Part shown: positions 36,553 to 46,228 of the stretch, in pieces
Layout of the letters: each line of letters starts with the position of its first letter
How positions within the stretch are numbered: position 1 is the stretch's first letter
Assembly (NCBI RefSeq): GCF_029504655.1
Contig: NZ_JAQFIL010000001.1
Span: 5,213,001 to 5,277,000 of the forward strand
Origin: Catalinimonas alkaloidigena
GTDB lineage: Bacteria > Bacteroidota > Bacteroidia > Cytophagales > Cyclobacteriaceae
Direction of reading: 5' to 3'
Length of the DNA stretch: 64,000 nt
Notes under the pieces: generated by a model
Told to the model about the DNA's origin: nothing
What the model saw: the letters and a program-made list of their open reading frames with translations, nothing else
The model's database searches: none
Translations under genes and position numbers: made by a program

Positions 36553-36747
36553 ATGGACAAGCTTGAATACTGTAAAGAGATTCTTGAAAAAGTGAGTTTT
36601 GATAAAGAGCTTTTAAGGAAGGAGTATGAAAAAGCCTTGATATCTCTTACTGATGAGAAAGCGGATTTACTAGATCAATGGTATAAAGAAAAGTTTGAGA
36701 ATAGTTACCGCGAGTCATCAGATGACAACAGGACCGATAAAAACTAA
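36553..36747 (+). CDS. Small charged cytoplasmic protein, unknown
   Basis: Protein of 64 aa, helical and highly charged (LEYCKEILEKVSFDKELLRK and KYEKALISLTDEKADLLDQW-like stretches), with no signal or membrane span. I do not recognise a family; small proteins of this shape occur in Bacteroidota beside YceI genes. The stop overlaps the start of the next gene (TAATG), so translation is coupled and the frame is likely real. Confidence 0.6.
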   Translation: MDKLEYCKEILEKVSFDKELLRKEYEKALISLTDEKADLLDQWYKEKFENSYRESSDDNRTDKN

Positions 36748-37337
36748 TGTTGTTTAATTTACTTGTAGCAATAATAAATATTAACACACTTCTTTCCTGT
36801 AATAATGGAGATTGTCAGGAAACAAGCTGGCAGGTTAGAGGAAATAGTCGGCTGGAAATATCGGGTACAACCAATATCAATGAGTTTCATTGTCTTTCTG
36901 TAAGCTATGGAGGCGAAGACATTATGAAGGAGGACTATTCCCAAGCTTCTGAAAGTTCGTCTCTCAGTGGTGAAATCGTTATGAAATCATCTGGTTTTGA
37001 TTGCCATAATTCCATGATGACCCGTGATTTTTCCAAAGCTGTCAAAGCAAGTGAGTTTCCGGAGATAAGCATCAGGTTTATTGGGTTAAAAGAGAACCCT
37101 TCCCGCAAAAACGTACTGTTTGGGAAAGTAGAAATTACGTTGGCAGGAGAGGCTAGAATCTATACGGTTTCTTGTATAGTTAAAGAGGAAAGCGAGAAGA
37201 GTAAACATCTCAAAGGTACCCGGACATTCTATTTCTCTGATTTTGGCTTACAACCTCCACAAAAATTATTTGGAGCTGTAAAAGTAAAAGATGCAGTTTC
37301 AGTAGATTTTCATCTCAAATTGCAAAAATTATTGTAA
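36747..37337 (+). CDS. YceI-like exported protein (second copy)
   Basis: Protein of 196 aa with a short hydrophobic start ending in a possible lipobox (ININTLLSC near residues 10-18). The remainder follows the YceI fold: WQVRGNSRLEISGTTNINEFHC, SSGFDCHNSMMTRDFSKAVK, FPEISIRFIGL, GKVEITLAGEARIY and FGLQPPQKLFGAVKVKDAVSV. Compared with the copy at 34634 it has extra Cys and Met residues that might bind metal. It is coupled to the small upstream gene. Confidence 0.78.
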   Translation: MLFNLLVAIININTLLSCNNGDCQETSWQVRGNSRLEISGTTNINEFHCLSVSYGGEDIMKEDYSQASESSSLSGEIVMKSSGFDCHNSMMTRDFSKAVKASEFPEISIRFIGLKENPSRKNVLFGKVEITLAGEARIYTVSCIVKEESEKSKHLKGTRTFYFSDFGLQPPQKLFGAVKVKDAVSVDFHLKLQKLL

Positions 37338-37501
37338 AGGTGTTAGTTGAATGAATTGCTTAAAGGCGGTATTACCTTTGAGAGGAAGGTATGTCGGAGT
37401 GAAATTTCATACATTTAAAACAAGATATTGAACAGAATCTGGAATCATTTAATCTTAATTTTACGTTTCACAAACTATTAACAAGGACGAAGATCAACTT
37501 C

Positions 37502-37921
37502 TTGAAAAAATTAATCTCCATATCGCTACTATTCATCTTGCTTATCGGTAATTCCGGTTTGGCAGTAGCTACTCATTATTGTGGAGGATTGGCCGTGGAA
37601 TCACAATTTGTTCTCGGTCATACCAAATTAAACTGCGGAATGTCCGATATGGACAAGAGTTGTGAAACCGGTTCGTCAAAAGAAGAGCATACCAAGAAAA
37701 AACCTTGTTGTGAAAATGAGTATCAATCTCTTGAGCTGGAAGATGAATTTAAACCTCAGGTTATTGGTAGTTCTTTGAATTTAGAATTCGTAGCTGCTTT
37801 TGTTATAACTTTTACAAGCAGTGCAAATGCTTCTAAAGCTGATAAAGCAAAGTATAAAAATTACTCCCCTCCGCTGATTGAACGTGATATACCAGTGTTC
37901 GTTCAATCCTTCCTTATTTAA
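37502..37921 (+). CDS. HYC_CC_PP family protein
   Basis: Exported protein of 139 aa that shows all three hallmarks of the HYC_CC_PP family: THYCGGLAVES near residues 28-38, KKPCCENEYQ near 60-69 and YSPPLIERDIPVFVQSFLI at the C-terminus. The start is a TTG at 37502, since no in-frame ATG lies nearby; an AAGGA-like site stands about 8 bases before it. Signal peptide: ISISLLFILLIGNSGLAVA. The family is found beside CusA/CusB genes of Bacteroidota, as here (CusA follows after about 100 bases). A periplasmic copper role is likely but unproven. Confidence 0.82.
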   Translation: MKKLISISLLFILLIGNSGLAVATHYCGGLAVESQFVLGHTKLNCGMSDMDKSCETGSSKEEHTKKKPCCENEYQSLELEDEFKPQVIGSSLNLEFVAAFVITFTSSANASKADKAKYKNYSPPLIERDIPVFVQSFLI

Positions 37922-38023
37922 GCATTTCATTCAATTGATCGTGATCAAGGCTTAGCTCTTTAGAGCCTTGGGGCATTATTACTATGCCTTTTTAAATCAA
38001 TTCAAAAGTTGAATGTAAATAAC

Positions 38024-41000
38024 ATGCTTAATAAAATCATTAAATACTTTCTTGAGAACAAGTTAGTTACCGTTCTCATCTTAATTGGCTTCATTGCCTG
38101 GGGCATTGTGACCGCCCCTTTCGGTTGGCAGATAGGTGCGTTACCTTCTGATCCCGTTCCGGTAGATGCTATTCCGGATATAGGAGAAAACCAACAGATT
38201 GTCTTTACCCAGTGGCAGGGCCGATCACCACAAGACATAGAAGACCAAATTTCCTATCCGCTGACTACCTATTTATTAGGTATTCCGGGCGTAAAATCTA
38301 TACGGAGTTCTTCTATATTTGGCTTTTCCAGTATCTTCATCATTTTCAGTGAAGATGTAGAGTTTTACTGGTCACGTTCCCGTATCCTTGAGAAACTAAG
38401 TTCCTTGCCTTCCGGCTTATTACCGGAAGGGGTTCAGCCCGCACTCGGCCCTGATGCCACTGCGCTGGGCCAGGTGTATTGGTATACGATTGAGGGCAGA
38501 GATAAGGACGGAAACCCTTCCGGAGGATGGGATCTCCACGAAATCCGTACCGTACAGGACTTCTATGTTAAATATGGATTAAATGCAACAGAAGGCGTTT
38601 CGGAAGTGGCTTCTATTGGTGGCTTTGTACAGGAATATCAGATTGATGTTAACCCTGATGCCCTAAAAGCCTATGATATTCCCTTGCATAAAGTAATGCA
38701 GGCGGTACAGAAATCAAACAAAGACGTGGGGGCTAAAACCATTGAGATCAACCAGGCAGAATACCTGGTGCGTGGTTTGGGATACATCAAAAAAGTAGAA
38801 GACATTGAAAAGGCCGTGGTGGCCGTTCAGGAAAATGTTCCCGTTCGTATTAAAGATATAGGTGTAGTTACCCTGGGGCCATCCACCCGTAGAGGCCTGC
38901 TGGATAAAGACGGTGCTGAGGTGGTAGGTGGCGTAGTGGTGGCCCGCTATGGTGCCAATCCCTTGCAGGTCATTAACAACGTCAAGGATAAGATCAAAGA
39001 AATAGCCCCGGGACTGCCTAAAAAAACGTTGGCAGATGGAAGGGAAAGCCAGTTGACTATCGTTCCGTTTTATGACCGCTCCGAGCTAATTTATGAAACA
39101 TTGGGAACCCTGGAAGAAGCCATTTCGCTTCAAGTGCTCATTACCATTTTAGTAGTGATCGTGATGGTGTATAATCTCAGGGCTTCATTTCTCATTTCAA
39201 GTATCCTGCCGATTGCGGTATTGATGGTGTTTATCGCCATGCGCTATTTTGGTGTGGATGCCAATATAGTGGCCTTGTCTGGAATTGCCATTGCCATTGG
39301 TACAATGGTGGACTTGGGAGTTATCCTTTCTGAAAATATTATCAAGCATATAGATGAAGCTCCTCCCGGTCAAAAACTGATAGATACCATTTACAATGGA
39401 GCTTCAGAAGTGGGTACCGCTATTCTCACCGCTGTTTCCACCACCATTGTCAGCTTCATTCCGGTATTTACCATGCAAGCTGCCGAAGGTAAATTATTTG
39501 GCCCTCTGGCCTTTACTAAAACCTTTGCCTTGATAGCTGCCCTGTTGGTGAGTCTGTTGATCATGCCTACTTTGGCACATTGGTTCTTTGGGTTCAAAAT
39601 CAAGAATAGGTTTCTTAAGAAATATGGCGGCTACGCATTAGTGCTATTTGGAATTATAGGGCTCTTTATTGGGCAGATATGGGGGGGTGTATTGCTGGTA
39701 CTATTTGGTGCAATCGGAATTGTAAAGAATTTTTTTGACACTAAAAAGGAACGCTTTTCCAGGCCTGTATTATTTCTCTTTAATTATGCCGAGCTGATCA
39801 TTGTACTCATTGGCGTAATCTGGCTTTTAGCTAAATATTGGCTACCACTGGGAGCCTCAAAGTCTCTGTTACTCAACTTTATTTTCGTGACCTTATTGGT
39901 AGGATTTATCCTGGGGTCGTTTACGCTTTTAGAATATTACTACAAATCTATATTAAAATGGTGCCTGGATAATAAAGTAACTTTTTTATTGATACCTACT
40001 TTCTTGATTTTGCTTGGTGCTAATGTTTGGTTGGGTTTTAATACCATTTTCGGGTTTATCCCTAAAGCATTGGACAATCTCGGATGGGATGTACGGACAA
40101 CTACAGTTTGGTCAGGCTTGACCCATACCTTCCCGGGTGTAGGAAAAGAATTTATGCCTTCTCTGGACGAAGGAAGTTTCCTGCTGATGCCAACGTCCAT
40201 GCCGCATTCCGGTATTGAGTTCAACCGTAAAGTAGTTGGTCAGTTGGATATGCTCCTGACCAACATTCCAGAAGTAGAATTAACGGTAGGCAAACTAGGC
40301 CGGGTAGAATCTGCACTGGACCCGGCACCTATTTCCATGTACGAAAATATCATCAACTATAAAACGGAGTACATGCTCAGTGAAAAAGGGCACAGGCTAA
40401 GGTTCAAAGTTGATAAGGAAGATCGCTTCATACTCAATAGCGGTGATAGCCTTTCTAATGAAGAAGCCATTAACCGAGGGGTTACAATAGCGGAACTCAT
40501 CCCTGATGATAATGGGAATTATTTCCGTAACTGGCGGCCGCAGATAAAATCCCCGGATGATATCTGGAATGAAATTGTAAAGGTCACCAAAATTCCTGGA
40601 GTTACTTCTGCACCAAAGCTGCAGCCTATTGAAACCAGGCTGGTCATGCTCCAAACAGGCATGAGGGCTCCCATGGGTATCAAAGTCTATGGTCCTAATC
40701 TTAAAACTATTGAGGATTTTGGCCTTCAACTAGAGGAAGTACTAAAAAATGTTCCTTCTGTAAAAGAGGAAGCGGTGTTTGCTGATCGTATTGTGGGCAA
40801 ACCTTATCTCCATCTCAACATCAACCGGGATGAGATTTCGCGCTATGGGCTGAATGTGGAAGATGTACAGCAGACCATTGAAACTGCCATTGGAGGAATG
40901 AAAATTACTTCTACCGTGGAAGGACGCGAACGTTTTCCGGTGAGGGTACGCTACCCGCGCGAACTCAGGGACGATCCCGAATCATTGGGTAAAATTCTTT

Positions 41001-41848
41001 TGCCTACACCTACAGGAGCACAGATACCAATTAGCCAGGTGGTGGACTTTGAGTATGTGAGGGGGCCACAGGCGATCAAAAGTGAGGAAACCTTTTTGGT
41101 GGGTTATGTACTATTTGACAAAAGGGACGGATACTCGGAAGTTGGAGTGGTCAATGATGCCCAGGCAGCTATTCAGGAAAGAATAGATACAGGTGATTTA
41201 GTCGTTCCTGCCGGGGTCAGCTACAAGTTCTCAGGAAGCTATGAAAATCAGGTAAGGGCTGAAAAGAGGCTTTCAATCATTGTTCCGTTGGTATTGGGTA
41301 TCGTCTTCCTCATCCTTTACTTCCAATTTAAGTCTGTAGCGACTTCATTAATGGTGTTTACTGGTATTGCCATGGCATTTAGTGGAGGCTTTATCATGCT
41401 ATGGTTGTATGGCCAGACCTGGTTTGCGGACTTCTCCCTTTTCGGTACGAATTTCCGAGACTTGTTCCAAATACATACTATCAATTTGAGCGTGGCTGTT
41501 TGGGTCGGGTTTATTGCCTTGTTTGGTATAGCCACTGATGATGGGGTATTAATGGCTACTTATTTAGATCAAAGTTTTAATCGTAATAAAACAGACAGTC
41601 TGAAAGGAATAAGAGCGGCAACAGTGGAAGCTGGTCAACGAAGAATAAAACCTGCCGTGATGACCTCCGCCACCACCATCATTGCCTTGCTGCCTATACT
41701 TACCTCAACGGGTCGCGGAGCAGACATCATGATCCCAATGGCTATTCCAGCATTCGGAGGTATGTTCTTCGCAGCCGTCACCTACTTCATCGTGCCGGTT
41801 TTATACGCTATGAGGGAAGAAAGAAAATTTAAAAAGACACAACCATGA
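38024..41848 (+). CDS. cusA: CusA-type Cu(I)/Ag(I) RND efflux pump
   Basis: Inner-membrane RND pump of 1274 aa (ATG at 38024). TM4 carries GIAIAIGTMVDLGVILSEN (proton-relay Asp near 428), the form seen in monovalent CusA pumps, unlike the divalent pattern of the fused pump at 5232. Porter-domain segments with Met include SFLLMPTSMPHSGIEF and RLVMLQTGMRAPMGIKVYG, fitting Cu(I)/Ag(I) relay. It is about 200 residues longer than E. coli CusA, with extra hydrophobic segments near residues 525-640 between TM6 and TM7 and a longer porter loop near 785-850. Its stop overlaps the start of the outer-membrane gene (ATGA). Confidence 0.92.
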   Translation: MLNKIIKYFLENKLVTVLILIGFIAWGIVTAPFGWQIGALPSDPVPVDAIPDIGENQQIVFTQWQGRSPQDIEDQISYPLTTYLLGIPGVKSIRSSSIFGFSSIFIIFSEDVEFYWSRSRILEKLSSLPSGLLPEGVQPALGPDATALGQVYWYTIEGRDKDGNPSGGWDLHEIRTVQDFYVKYGLNATEGVSEVASIGGFVQEYQIDVNPDALKAYDIPLHKVMQAVQKSNKDVGAKTIEINQAEYLVRGLGYIKKVEDIEKAVVAVQENVPVRIKDIGVVTLGPSTRRGLLDKDGAEVVGGVVVARYGANPLQVINNVKDKIKEIAPGLPKKTLADGRESQLTIVPFYDRSELIYETLGTLEEAISLQVLITILVVIVMVYNLRASFLISSILPIAVLMVFIAMRYFGVDANIVALSGIAIAIGTMVDLGVILSENIIKHIDEAPPGQKLIDTIYNGASEVGTAILTAVSTTIVSFIPVFTMQAAEGKLFGPLAFTKTFALIAALLVSLLIMPTLAHWFFGFKIKNRFLKKYGGYALVLFGIIGLFIGQIWGGVLLVLFGAIGIVKNFFDTKKERFSRPVLFLFNYAELIIVLIGVIWLLAKYWLPLGASKSLLLNFIFVTLLVGFILGSFTLLEYYYKSILKWCLDNKVTFLLIPTFLILLGANVWLGFNTIFGFIPKALDNLGWDVRTTTVWSGLTHTFPGVGKEFMPSLDEGSFLLMPTSMPHSGIEFNRKVVGQLDMLLTNIPEVELTVGKLGRVESALDPAPISMYENIINYKTEYMLSEKGHRLRFKVDKEDRFILNSGDSLSNEEAINRGVTIAELIPDDNGNYFRNWRPQIKSPDDIWNEIVKVTKIPGVTSAPKLQPIETRLVMLQTGMRAPMGIKVYGPNLKTIEDFGLQLEEVLKNVPSVKEEAVFADRIVGKPYLHLNINRDEISRYGLNVEDVQQTIETAIGGMKITSTVEGRERFPVRVRYPRELRDDPESLGKILLPTPTGAQIPISQVVDFEYVRGPQAIKSEETFLVGYVLFDKRDGYSEVGVVNDAQAAIQERIDTGDLVVPAGVSYKFSGSYENQVRAEKRLSIIVPLVLGIVFLILYFQFKSVATSLMVFTGIAMAFSGGFIMLWLYGQTWFADFSLFGTNFRDLFQIHTINLSVAVWVGFIALFGIATDDGVLMATYLDQSFNRNKTDSLKGIRAATVEAGQRRIKPAVMTSATTIIALLPILTSTGRGADIMIPMAIPAFGGMFFAAVTYFIVPVLYAMREERKFKKTQP

Positions 41849-43092
41849 AGATTATTGTAAATATTGTAATACTTGTTTTCCTCGGAACCAGCGTAAGTCA
41901 GGCGCAGGTCCTGGATGACTATTTTAAAATAGCAGCGGAAAACAATCCGGGATTACAGGCGAAATATCGGGAATTTGAAGCGGCCATACAGAAGGTGGAG
42001 CAGGTAAATACTTTACCGGACCCTAATTTCTCTTTTGGTTATTTCATTTCACCGGTGGAAACGAGGGTAGGGCCACAAAAGGCAAGGTTTTCCCTGACCC
42101 AGATGTTTCCCTGGTTTGGGACGCTACGGGCACAGGGAAATGCCGCAGCTTTAATGGCAGAGGCACAATATCAAGCCTTCTTAGACGCTCGTAACAGGTT
42201 ATACTACCAGGTGGCAGCAGCCTATTATCCGCTTTATGAACTTAATCAATGGAAAGAGATTGAGCGGGAGAATATTGAAATACTGGAGTCTTATAAAACC
42301 ATTGGTACTAAAAAGTTTGAAAATGGAGAGGGACCGATGGTGGATGTACTTCGGGTGGATATTATGCTCAAAGAGGCGCAGACCAATCTGGAAATTCTTT
42401 CTAAAAAAGAAAAGCCCCTGCGAGTCACTTTTAATAACCTGCTCAACCGAAACGAATCCGAAGAGGTAGAGGTATCTGAGATATTGCCCACCCCTGTGTT
42501 AGAATCAGATTATAGAAAAGATTCTTTATTTGATAGTAATCCGGTATTGGAAGAACTGGACTTAAAAACAGCCTCCAGTGAGGCAAGTGAAGAGGTAGCT
42601 TACAAACAAGGACTTCCAAAGTTTGGCCTGGGTCTGGACTATGTGTTGGTTGGAGACCGCACAGACTTGGCCTCCGATATGGCTGCTCCGCAAGACAATG
42701 GCAAAAATGCTTTGATGCCTATGGTTTCTGTCAGTATTCCCATTTTCAGGAATAAATACAAAGCCGCTGTTAAAGAAGCACAGCTCATGCAGGAAAGCTA
42801 TTCACTCCAAAAAGAGGATTTTGCCAATGCCCTTACGTCAAGCTACGAAATGACCTGGTTTGAAATTCAACAACAGCAGGAATTGCTTGAGTTATATGAT
42901 CAACAAATTCAGGAATCCAATCAGGCTTTAAATCTATTGTTTACGGCTTATGGGAATTCAGGAAATGAATTTGAAGAAGTACTACGTATGCAGCAACAGT
43001 TGCTAAAGTATGAAAAGATGAAGGCAACGGCCGAAACACAATATCAAATTGCCCTGGCCAGACTCAATTACTTAACTGCAAAAACATATTAA
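41845..43092 (+). CDS. cusC: TolC-family outer-membrane channel, CusC-like
   Basis: Outer-membrane factor of 415 aa with signal peptide (NIVILVFLGTSVSQA). Two OEP repeats of long amphipathic helices are visible (QAKYREFEAAIQKVEQVNTL and onwards; DQQIQESNQALNLLFTAYGN near the end), together with strand segments such as PNFSFGYFISPVETRVG. It couples with CusA and CusB to export Cu/Ag to the outside. Translationally coupled to cusA (4-base overlap); cusB starts 1 base after its stop. Confidence 0.9.
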   Translation: MKIIVNIVILVFLGTSVSQAQVLDDYFKIAAENNPGLQAKYREFEAAIQKVEQVNTLPDPNFSFGYFISPVETRVGPQKARFSLTQMFPWFGTLRAQGNAAALMAEAQYQAFLDARNRLYYQVAAAYYPLYELNQWKEIERENIEILESYKTIGTKKFENGEGPMVDVLRVDIMLKEAQTNLEILSKKEKPLRVTFNNLLNRNESEEVEVSEILPTPVLESDYRKDSLFDSNPVLEELDLKTASSEASEEVAYKQGLPKFGLGLDYVLVGDRTDLASDMAAPQDNGKNALMPMVSVSIPIFRNKYKAAVKEAQLMQESYSLQKEDFANALTSSYEMTWFEIQQQQELLELYDQQIQESNQALNLLFTAYGNSGNEFEEVLRMQQQLLKYEKMKATAETQYQIALARLNYLTAKTY

Positions 43093-43093
43093 G

Positions 43094-44884
43094 ATGAACG
43101 CAAATAAAAAAATAATAATCATAGCACTGTCAACACTGGCAATAGGTTTAATGCTGGGTTGGTTGATTTTTGGTGGTTCATCATCCGAAAGTAAAATGGA
43201 TGATGAGCACCAGCACACTACAGAAATAGCAGGAGAGACCGTGTGGACTTGCTCCATGCATCCTCAGATCCGTCAGGGTGAACCTGGAGACTGCCCTATC
43301 TGTGGCATGAACCTTATTCCTTTGGAGGATGATCAGAATGAAGTACTTGATCCCATGGCAGTAAGTATGTCGCCTACCGCCATGCAACTGGCTGATATCA
43401 GAACGGCTGCTGTAGGTACCATGGATCCTGTAAAGTCGGTCAGATTGAACGGAAAGGTACAGGAAGATGAACGATTGGTTTTTTCTCAGTCTTCCCATAT
43501 ACCGGGCAGGATAGAAAAGCTGATGGTCAATTTCACCGGTGAGTTCGTAAGAAAAGGGCAGGCCATTGCGTATATATACTCTCCGGATTTGGTTACTGCT
43601 CAGGAAGAATTATTTGAAGCGCAAAAAATTAAAGAGACACAGCCACAATTATTTAAATCAGCACGGGTAAAACTCAAAAACTGGAAGCTTTCAGACAGCC
43701 AGATAGATAAAATATTAGAAAGGGGCACCCCTTCTGATGAATTTCCAATCACGGCAGATATTTCAGGCTATGTGTTGAGCAAAAATGTAAATGTGGGTGA
43801 CTACATTAAGCGAGGAGAGCCCATTTATGAGATTGCGAATTTATCCCGCGTATGGGTGATGTTTGATGTGTATGAGTCGGATATGCCCTGGATAAATAAA
43901 GGAGACCAGGTGCAGTTCACAGTTCAATCACTGCCGGGACAAACATTTGAAAGCAAGATAAGCTTTTTAGATCCGGTAATTGATCCAAAAACCAGGGTAG
44001 CCAAAGCACGGGTAGAAATGCCCAACAAAGACAATCAGCTAAAACCTGAAATGTTTGCATCCGGTACGGTAGAAGCTATATTGCCCAAAAAATCAAACAA
44101 CATAGTAGTTCCCAAAACTGCTGTTATGTGGACAGGCAAGCGTTCGGTAGTTTATGTAAAAAACACTACCGCTAGTGGAGTAAGTTTCATGATGCGTGAT
44201 GTGACGCTTGGGCCAGGTTTGGGTGACAGCTTTATCGTGGAGAGTGGCCTTGAAGAAGGGGAAGAGATAGCAGTCAATGGTACCTTTAGCATTGATGCGG
44301 CAGCACAGTTGGCTGGTAAGCCAAGCATGATGAATCCGGAAGGAGGCCCGGCTATGACAGGGCATAACCACGGGGGTATGGACATGCCAGCTTCATCAGA
44401 CCAGGTCATGAAAAAAGAGACCAAGCCAGTGTCAATTAGTCAGAAGGCGAAAGAAGCATTGCGGCCCCTTTATACTGAATACCTCAAATTTAAGGATGCC
44501 TTAACGACCGATGAATTTGATCAGGCTCAAAAAGCCGCTTCCGATCTCAAAACAACACTGGATAAGGTGAATATGTCTGCTTTTACCGGTGAGTCACACA
44601 ATGCCTGGATGAGCTATAGCAGTGACCTGAAAAATGCATTGCAACATGTTCAGCACCTTAAAACGATAGCCGAACTACGAACTACATTTCAGCAGGTATC
44701 TGAAGGAATGATTGCCATGACCAAAACCTTTAACCCATTGGATCAGACACTGTACGTTCAGTTTTGCCCAATGGCAGATGATAATAAGGGGGCGAATTGG
44801 TTGAGTACCGAAGAGGAAATCCGCAATCCCTACTTCGGGGAATCTATGCTCACTTGTGGGGAGGTACAGGAAAATATCAAGTAA
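43094..44884 (+). CDS. cusB: CusB-like adaptor with metal-binding domain and C-terminal DUF3347
   Basis: Periplasmic adaptor of 596 aa. An N-terminal membrane anchor (IIIIALSTLAIGLMLGWLIF) is followed by a heavy-metal-binding domain (TCSMHPQIRQGEPGDCPICG near residues 52-71), then the adaptor core (VKSVRLNGKVQEDERLVFSQ; a hairpin near 150-200; barrel and membrane-proximal parts to about 420). A His/Met linker (MTGHNHGGMDMPASS) leads to a DUF3347 domain (residues 455-596) with FCPMADDNKGANWLS and IRNPYFGESMLTCG. The Cys, Met and His ligands suggest copper capture at two places. The fusion is typical of Bacteroidota. Confidence 0.9.
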   Translation: MNANKKIIIIALSTLAIGLMLGWLIFGGSSSESKMDDEHQHTTEIAGETVWTCSMHPQIRQGEPGDCPICGMNLIPLEDDQNEVLDPMAVSMSPTAMQLADIRTAAVGTMDPVKSVRLNGKVQEDERLVFSQSSHIPGRIEKLMVNFTGEFVRKGQAIAYIYSPDLVTAQEELFEAQKIKETQPQLFKSARVKLKNWKLSDSQIDKILERGTPSDEFPITADISGYVLSKNVNVGDYIKRGEPIYEIANLSRVWVMFDVYESDMPWINKGDQVQFTVQSLPGQTFESKISFLDPVIDPKTRVAKARVEMPNKDNQLKPEMFASGTVEAILPKKSNNIVVPKTAVMWTGKRSVVYVKNTTASGVSFMMRDVTLGPGLGDSFIVESGLEEGEEIAVNGTFSIDAAAQLAGKPSMMNPEGGPAMTGHNHGGMDMPASSDQVMKKETKPVSISQKAKEALRPLYTEYLKFKDALTTDEFDQAQKAASDLKTTLDKVNMSAFTGESHNAWMSYSSDLKNALQHVQHLKTIAELRTTFQQVSEGMIAMTKTFNPLDQTLYVQFCPMADDNKGANWLSTEEEIRNPYFGESMLTCGEVQENIK

Positions 44885-44885
44885 A

Positions 44886-45017
44886 ATGAAAGAATGCTGT
44901 AAAGCGGGGGATGAACAAAAGCCCTCAAAAATAAAGAAAACTGTAAGTCGGACCTTATGGTCTGTACTATTCATCATCATCATTACTTTATCTATTATTC
45001 AAATTTTGAACCTATAA
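44886..45017 (+). CDS. Tiny Cys-rich single-span protein
   Basis: Protein of 43 aa starting two bases after the cusB stop: a polar head with CC (MKECCKAGDEQKPSK), a basic stretch and one membrane helix (WSVLFIIIITLSIIQIL). Similar tiny proteins with an N-terminal CC pair are common behind cusB in Bacteroidota. The CC pair could bind Cu(I) at the cytoplasmic face; role unknown. The frame is supported by tight spacing and by sensible protein composition. Confidence 0.65.
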   Translation: MKECCKAGDEQKPSKIKKTVSRTLWSVLFIIIITLSIIQILNL

Positions 45018-45028
45018 ATTTTAACATC

Positions 45029-45601
45029 ATGAAAAAGCAAATTTTAAGTGTAGCACTCGGATTAAGTCTGTTGGCAGTTGGTGCAAAGGCACAAAGCCAT
45101 GATCATAGTAAGATGACCGAAGGAAATCATCACAGCACAAGTGCAACTTATCAAACGCCTGAAGCTTTTCAGCAGCAGCTTGCTGAAGTTTACCAGGCAA
45201 GTCTGGATTTAAAAGAAGCTTTTGTAGCTTCCAGCAAGACCCAGGTGAAAGAGGCTGTAAATCCCGTGCAGGAAGCTTTATCTAAAGTGGACATGAAGCT
45301 TCTGAAGGACCATGCACACATGGACTGGATGGATCACCTCAAAACAATTAAAAGTAATTTGGAAACCGTAGAAAAATCCAATGCTATAGATGAGCAGAGA
45401 AAAGGCTTCACCCATTTTAGCGAAGCACTCTATCAAAGCATTAAAGCCTTTGGTATAGGTGATGAAGAAGCCTATTATCAGTACTGCCCAATGGCTAATA
45501 ACAACAAAGGTGCTTACTGGCTCAGCGACAATAAGGAAATCCGCAATCCTTACTTCGGTGATAAGATGCTGAAGTGTGGAACAGTCAAAGAAAGCCTGTA
45601 A
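45029..45601 (+). CDS. DUF3347 periplasmic protein
   Basis: Exported protein of 190 aa from the ATG at 45029, with signal peptide (ILSVALGLSLLAVGAKAQ). After a short His-rich head (HDHSKMTEGNHHS) comes DUF3347, which matches the C-terminal domain of the CusB protein just upstream: YCPMANNNKGAYWLS and IRNPYFGDKMLKCG near the end. The shared Cys-Pro-Met and Lys-Cys positions are likely metal ligands. A free copy of the CusB domain may act as a periplasmic copper carrier that docks on the pump (inference). Confidence 0.87.
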   Translation: MKKQILSVALGLSLLAVGAKAQSHDHSKMTEGNHHSTSATYQTPEAFQQQLAEVYQASLDLKEAFVASSKTQVKEAVNPVQEALSKVDMKLLKDHAHMDWMDHLKTIKSNLETVEKSNAIDEQRKGFTHFSEALYQSIKAFGIGDEEAYYQYCPMANNNKGAYWLSDNKEIRNPYFGDKMLKCGTVKESL

Positions 45602-45615
45602 GGCTGAGTATTTCA

Positions 45616-45641
45616 AAGAGGCACTCTTTTTTGTGCCTCTT
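45616..45641 (+). terminator. Stem-loop terminator after the DUF3347 gene
   Basis: Nine-base arms AAGAGGCAC (45616-45624) and complement (45633-45641), with loop TCTTTTTT. It is placed 14 bases after the stop codon; there is no long T tail after it, so termination may be partial. Confidence 0.65.
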
Positions 45642-45667
45642 AATCCACCCTATAAAATCCTGTTATC

Positions 45668-46117
45668 ATGAAAAAAAGCAAAAAGAACAACACAAGCGGT
45701 GTAATTACTACCATTGCAGCTTTATCCGTTTTGGTTATTGCTTTATTTGGCTTCACCTATTTCAATTTCACTAAGCTGAATGAAGATAATCAGATCCTAC
45801 CTGTACAACAGGCACAGGATATAGAGCAGGAGGGGATTTCTCCTGAACTGGTATGCATGGTCAATGATGCCTATATGGGAGGTAAGAAGCAAATTCCTGT
45901 CGCCTATGAAGAAAAAACATACTATGGCTGCTGTCAGATGTGTGTAGGCAGAATTCAGAATGATGCTCAGGTAAGATACGCCACTGATCCTTATTCGGGA
46001 GAGGTAATAGATAAATCAGAGGCTTTTATTGTACTCCAATCCGGCAGTGACAATCAAGTCTCTTATTATAAATCAGAAGCCACTTTTCATCTTCATCACC
46101 AGTCCCTGACAAAATAA
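45668..46117 (+). CDS. Membrane-anchored YHS/TRASH-like Cys-rich protein
   Basis: Protein of 149 aa with a single N-terminal membrane anchor (TIAALSVLVIALFGFTYFNF) and a periplasmic domain holding VCMVNDAYMGGKKQIPV near 76-92 and YYGCCQMCVGRIQ near 98-110. The spacing of Cys-x-Asn, then Cys-Cys-x-x-Cys after a Tyr-Tyr, is like YHS/TRASH metal-binding domains. The remainder (YATDPYSGEVIDKSEAFIVL) also fits. Probably binds copper near the Cus system; exact family uncertain. Confidence 0.7.
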   Translation: MKKSKKNNTSGVITTIAALSVLVIALFGFTYFNFTKLNEDNQILPVQQAQDIEQEGISPELVCMVNDAYMGGKKQIPVAYEEKTYYGCCQMCVGRIQNDAQVRYATDPYSGEVIDKSEAFIVLQSGSDNQVSYYKSEATFHLHHQSLTK

Positions 46118-46228
46118 GGATACTTTTTTATCAACTGAAGATATATAATATGGTTTATCAACCAGCAATGCATCCATAAATTATTATTATAATATTTGTA
46201 ATGTCTATAACACAATAAAGTCTATTAC

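Noticed and set aside
37945..37972. CAAGGC/GCCTTG hairpin after the HYC_CC_PP gene
   Set aside because: Only six paired bases and no T-run; it might be a weak terminator but is not supported enough.
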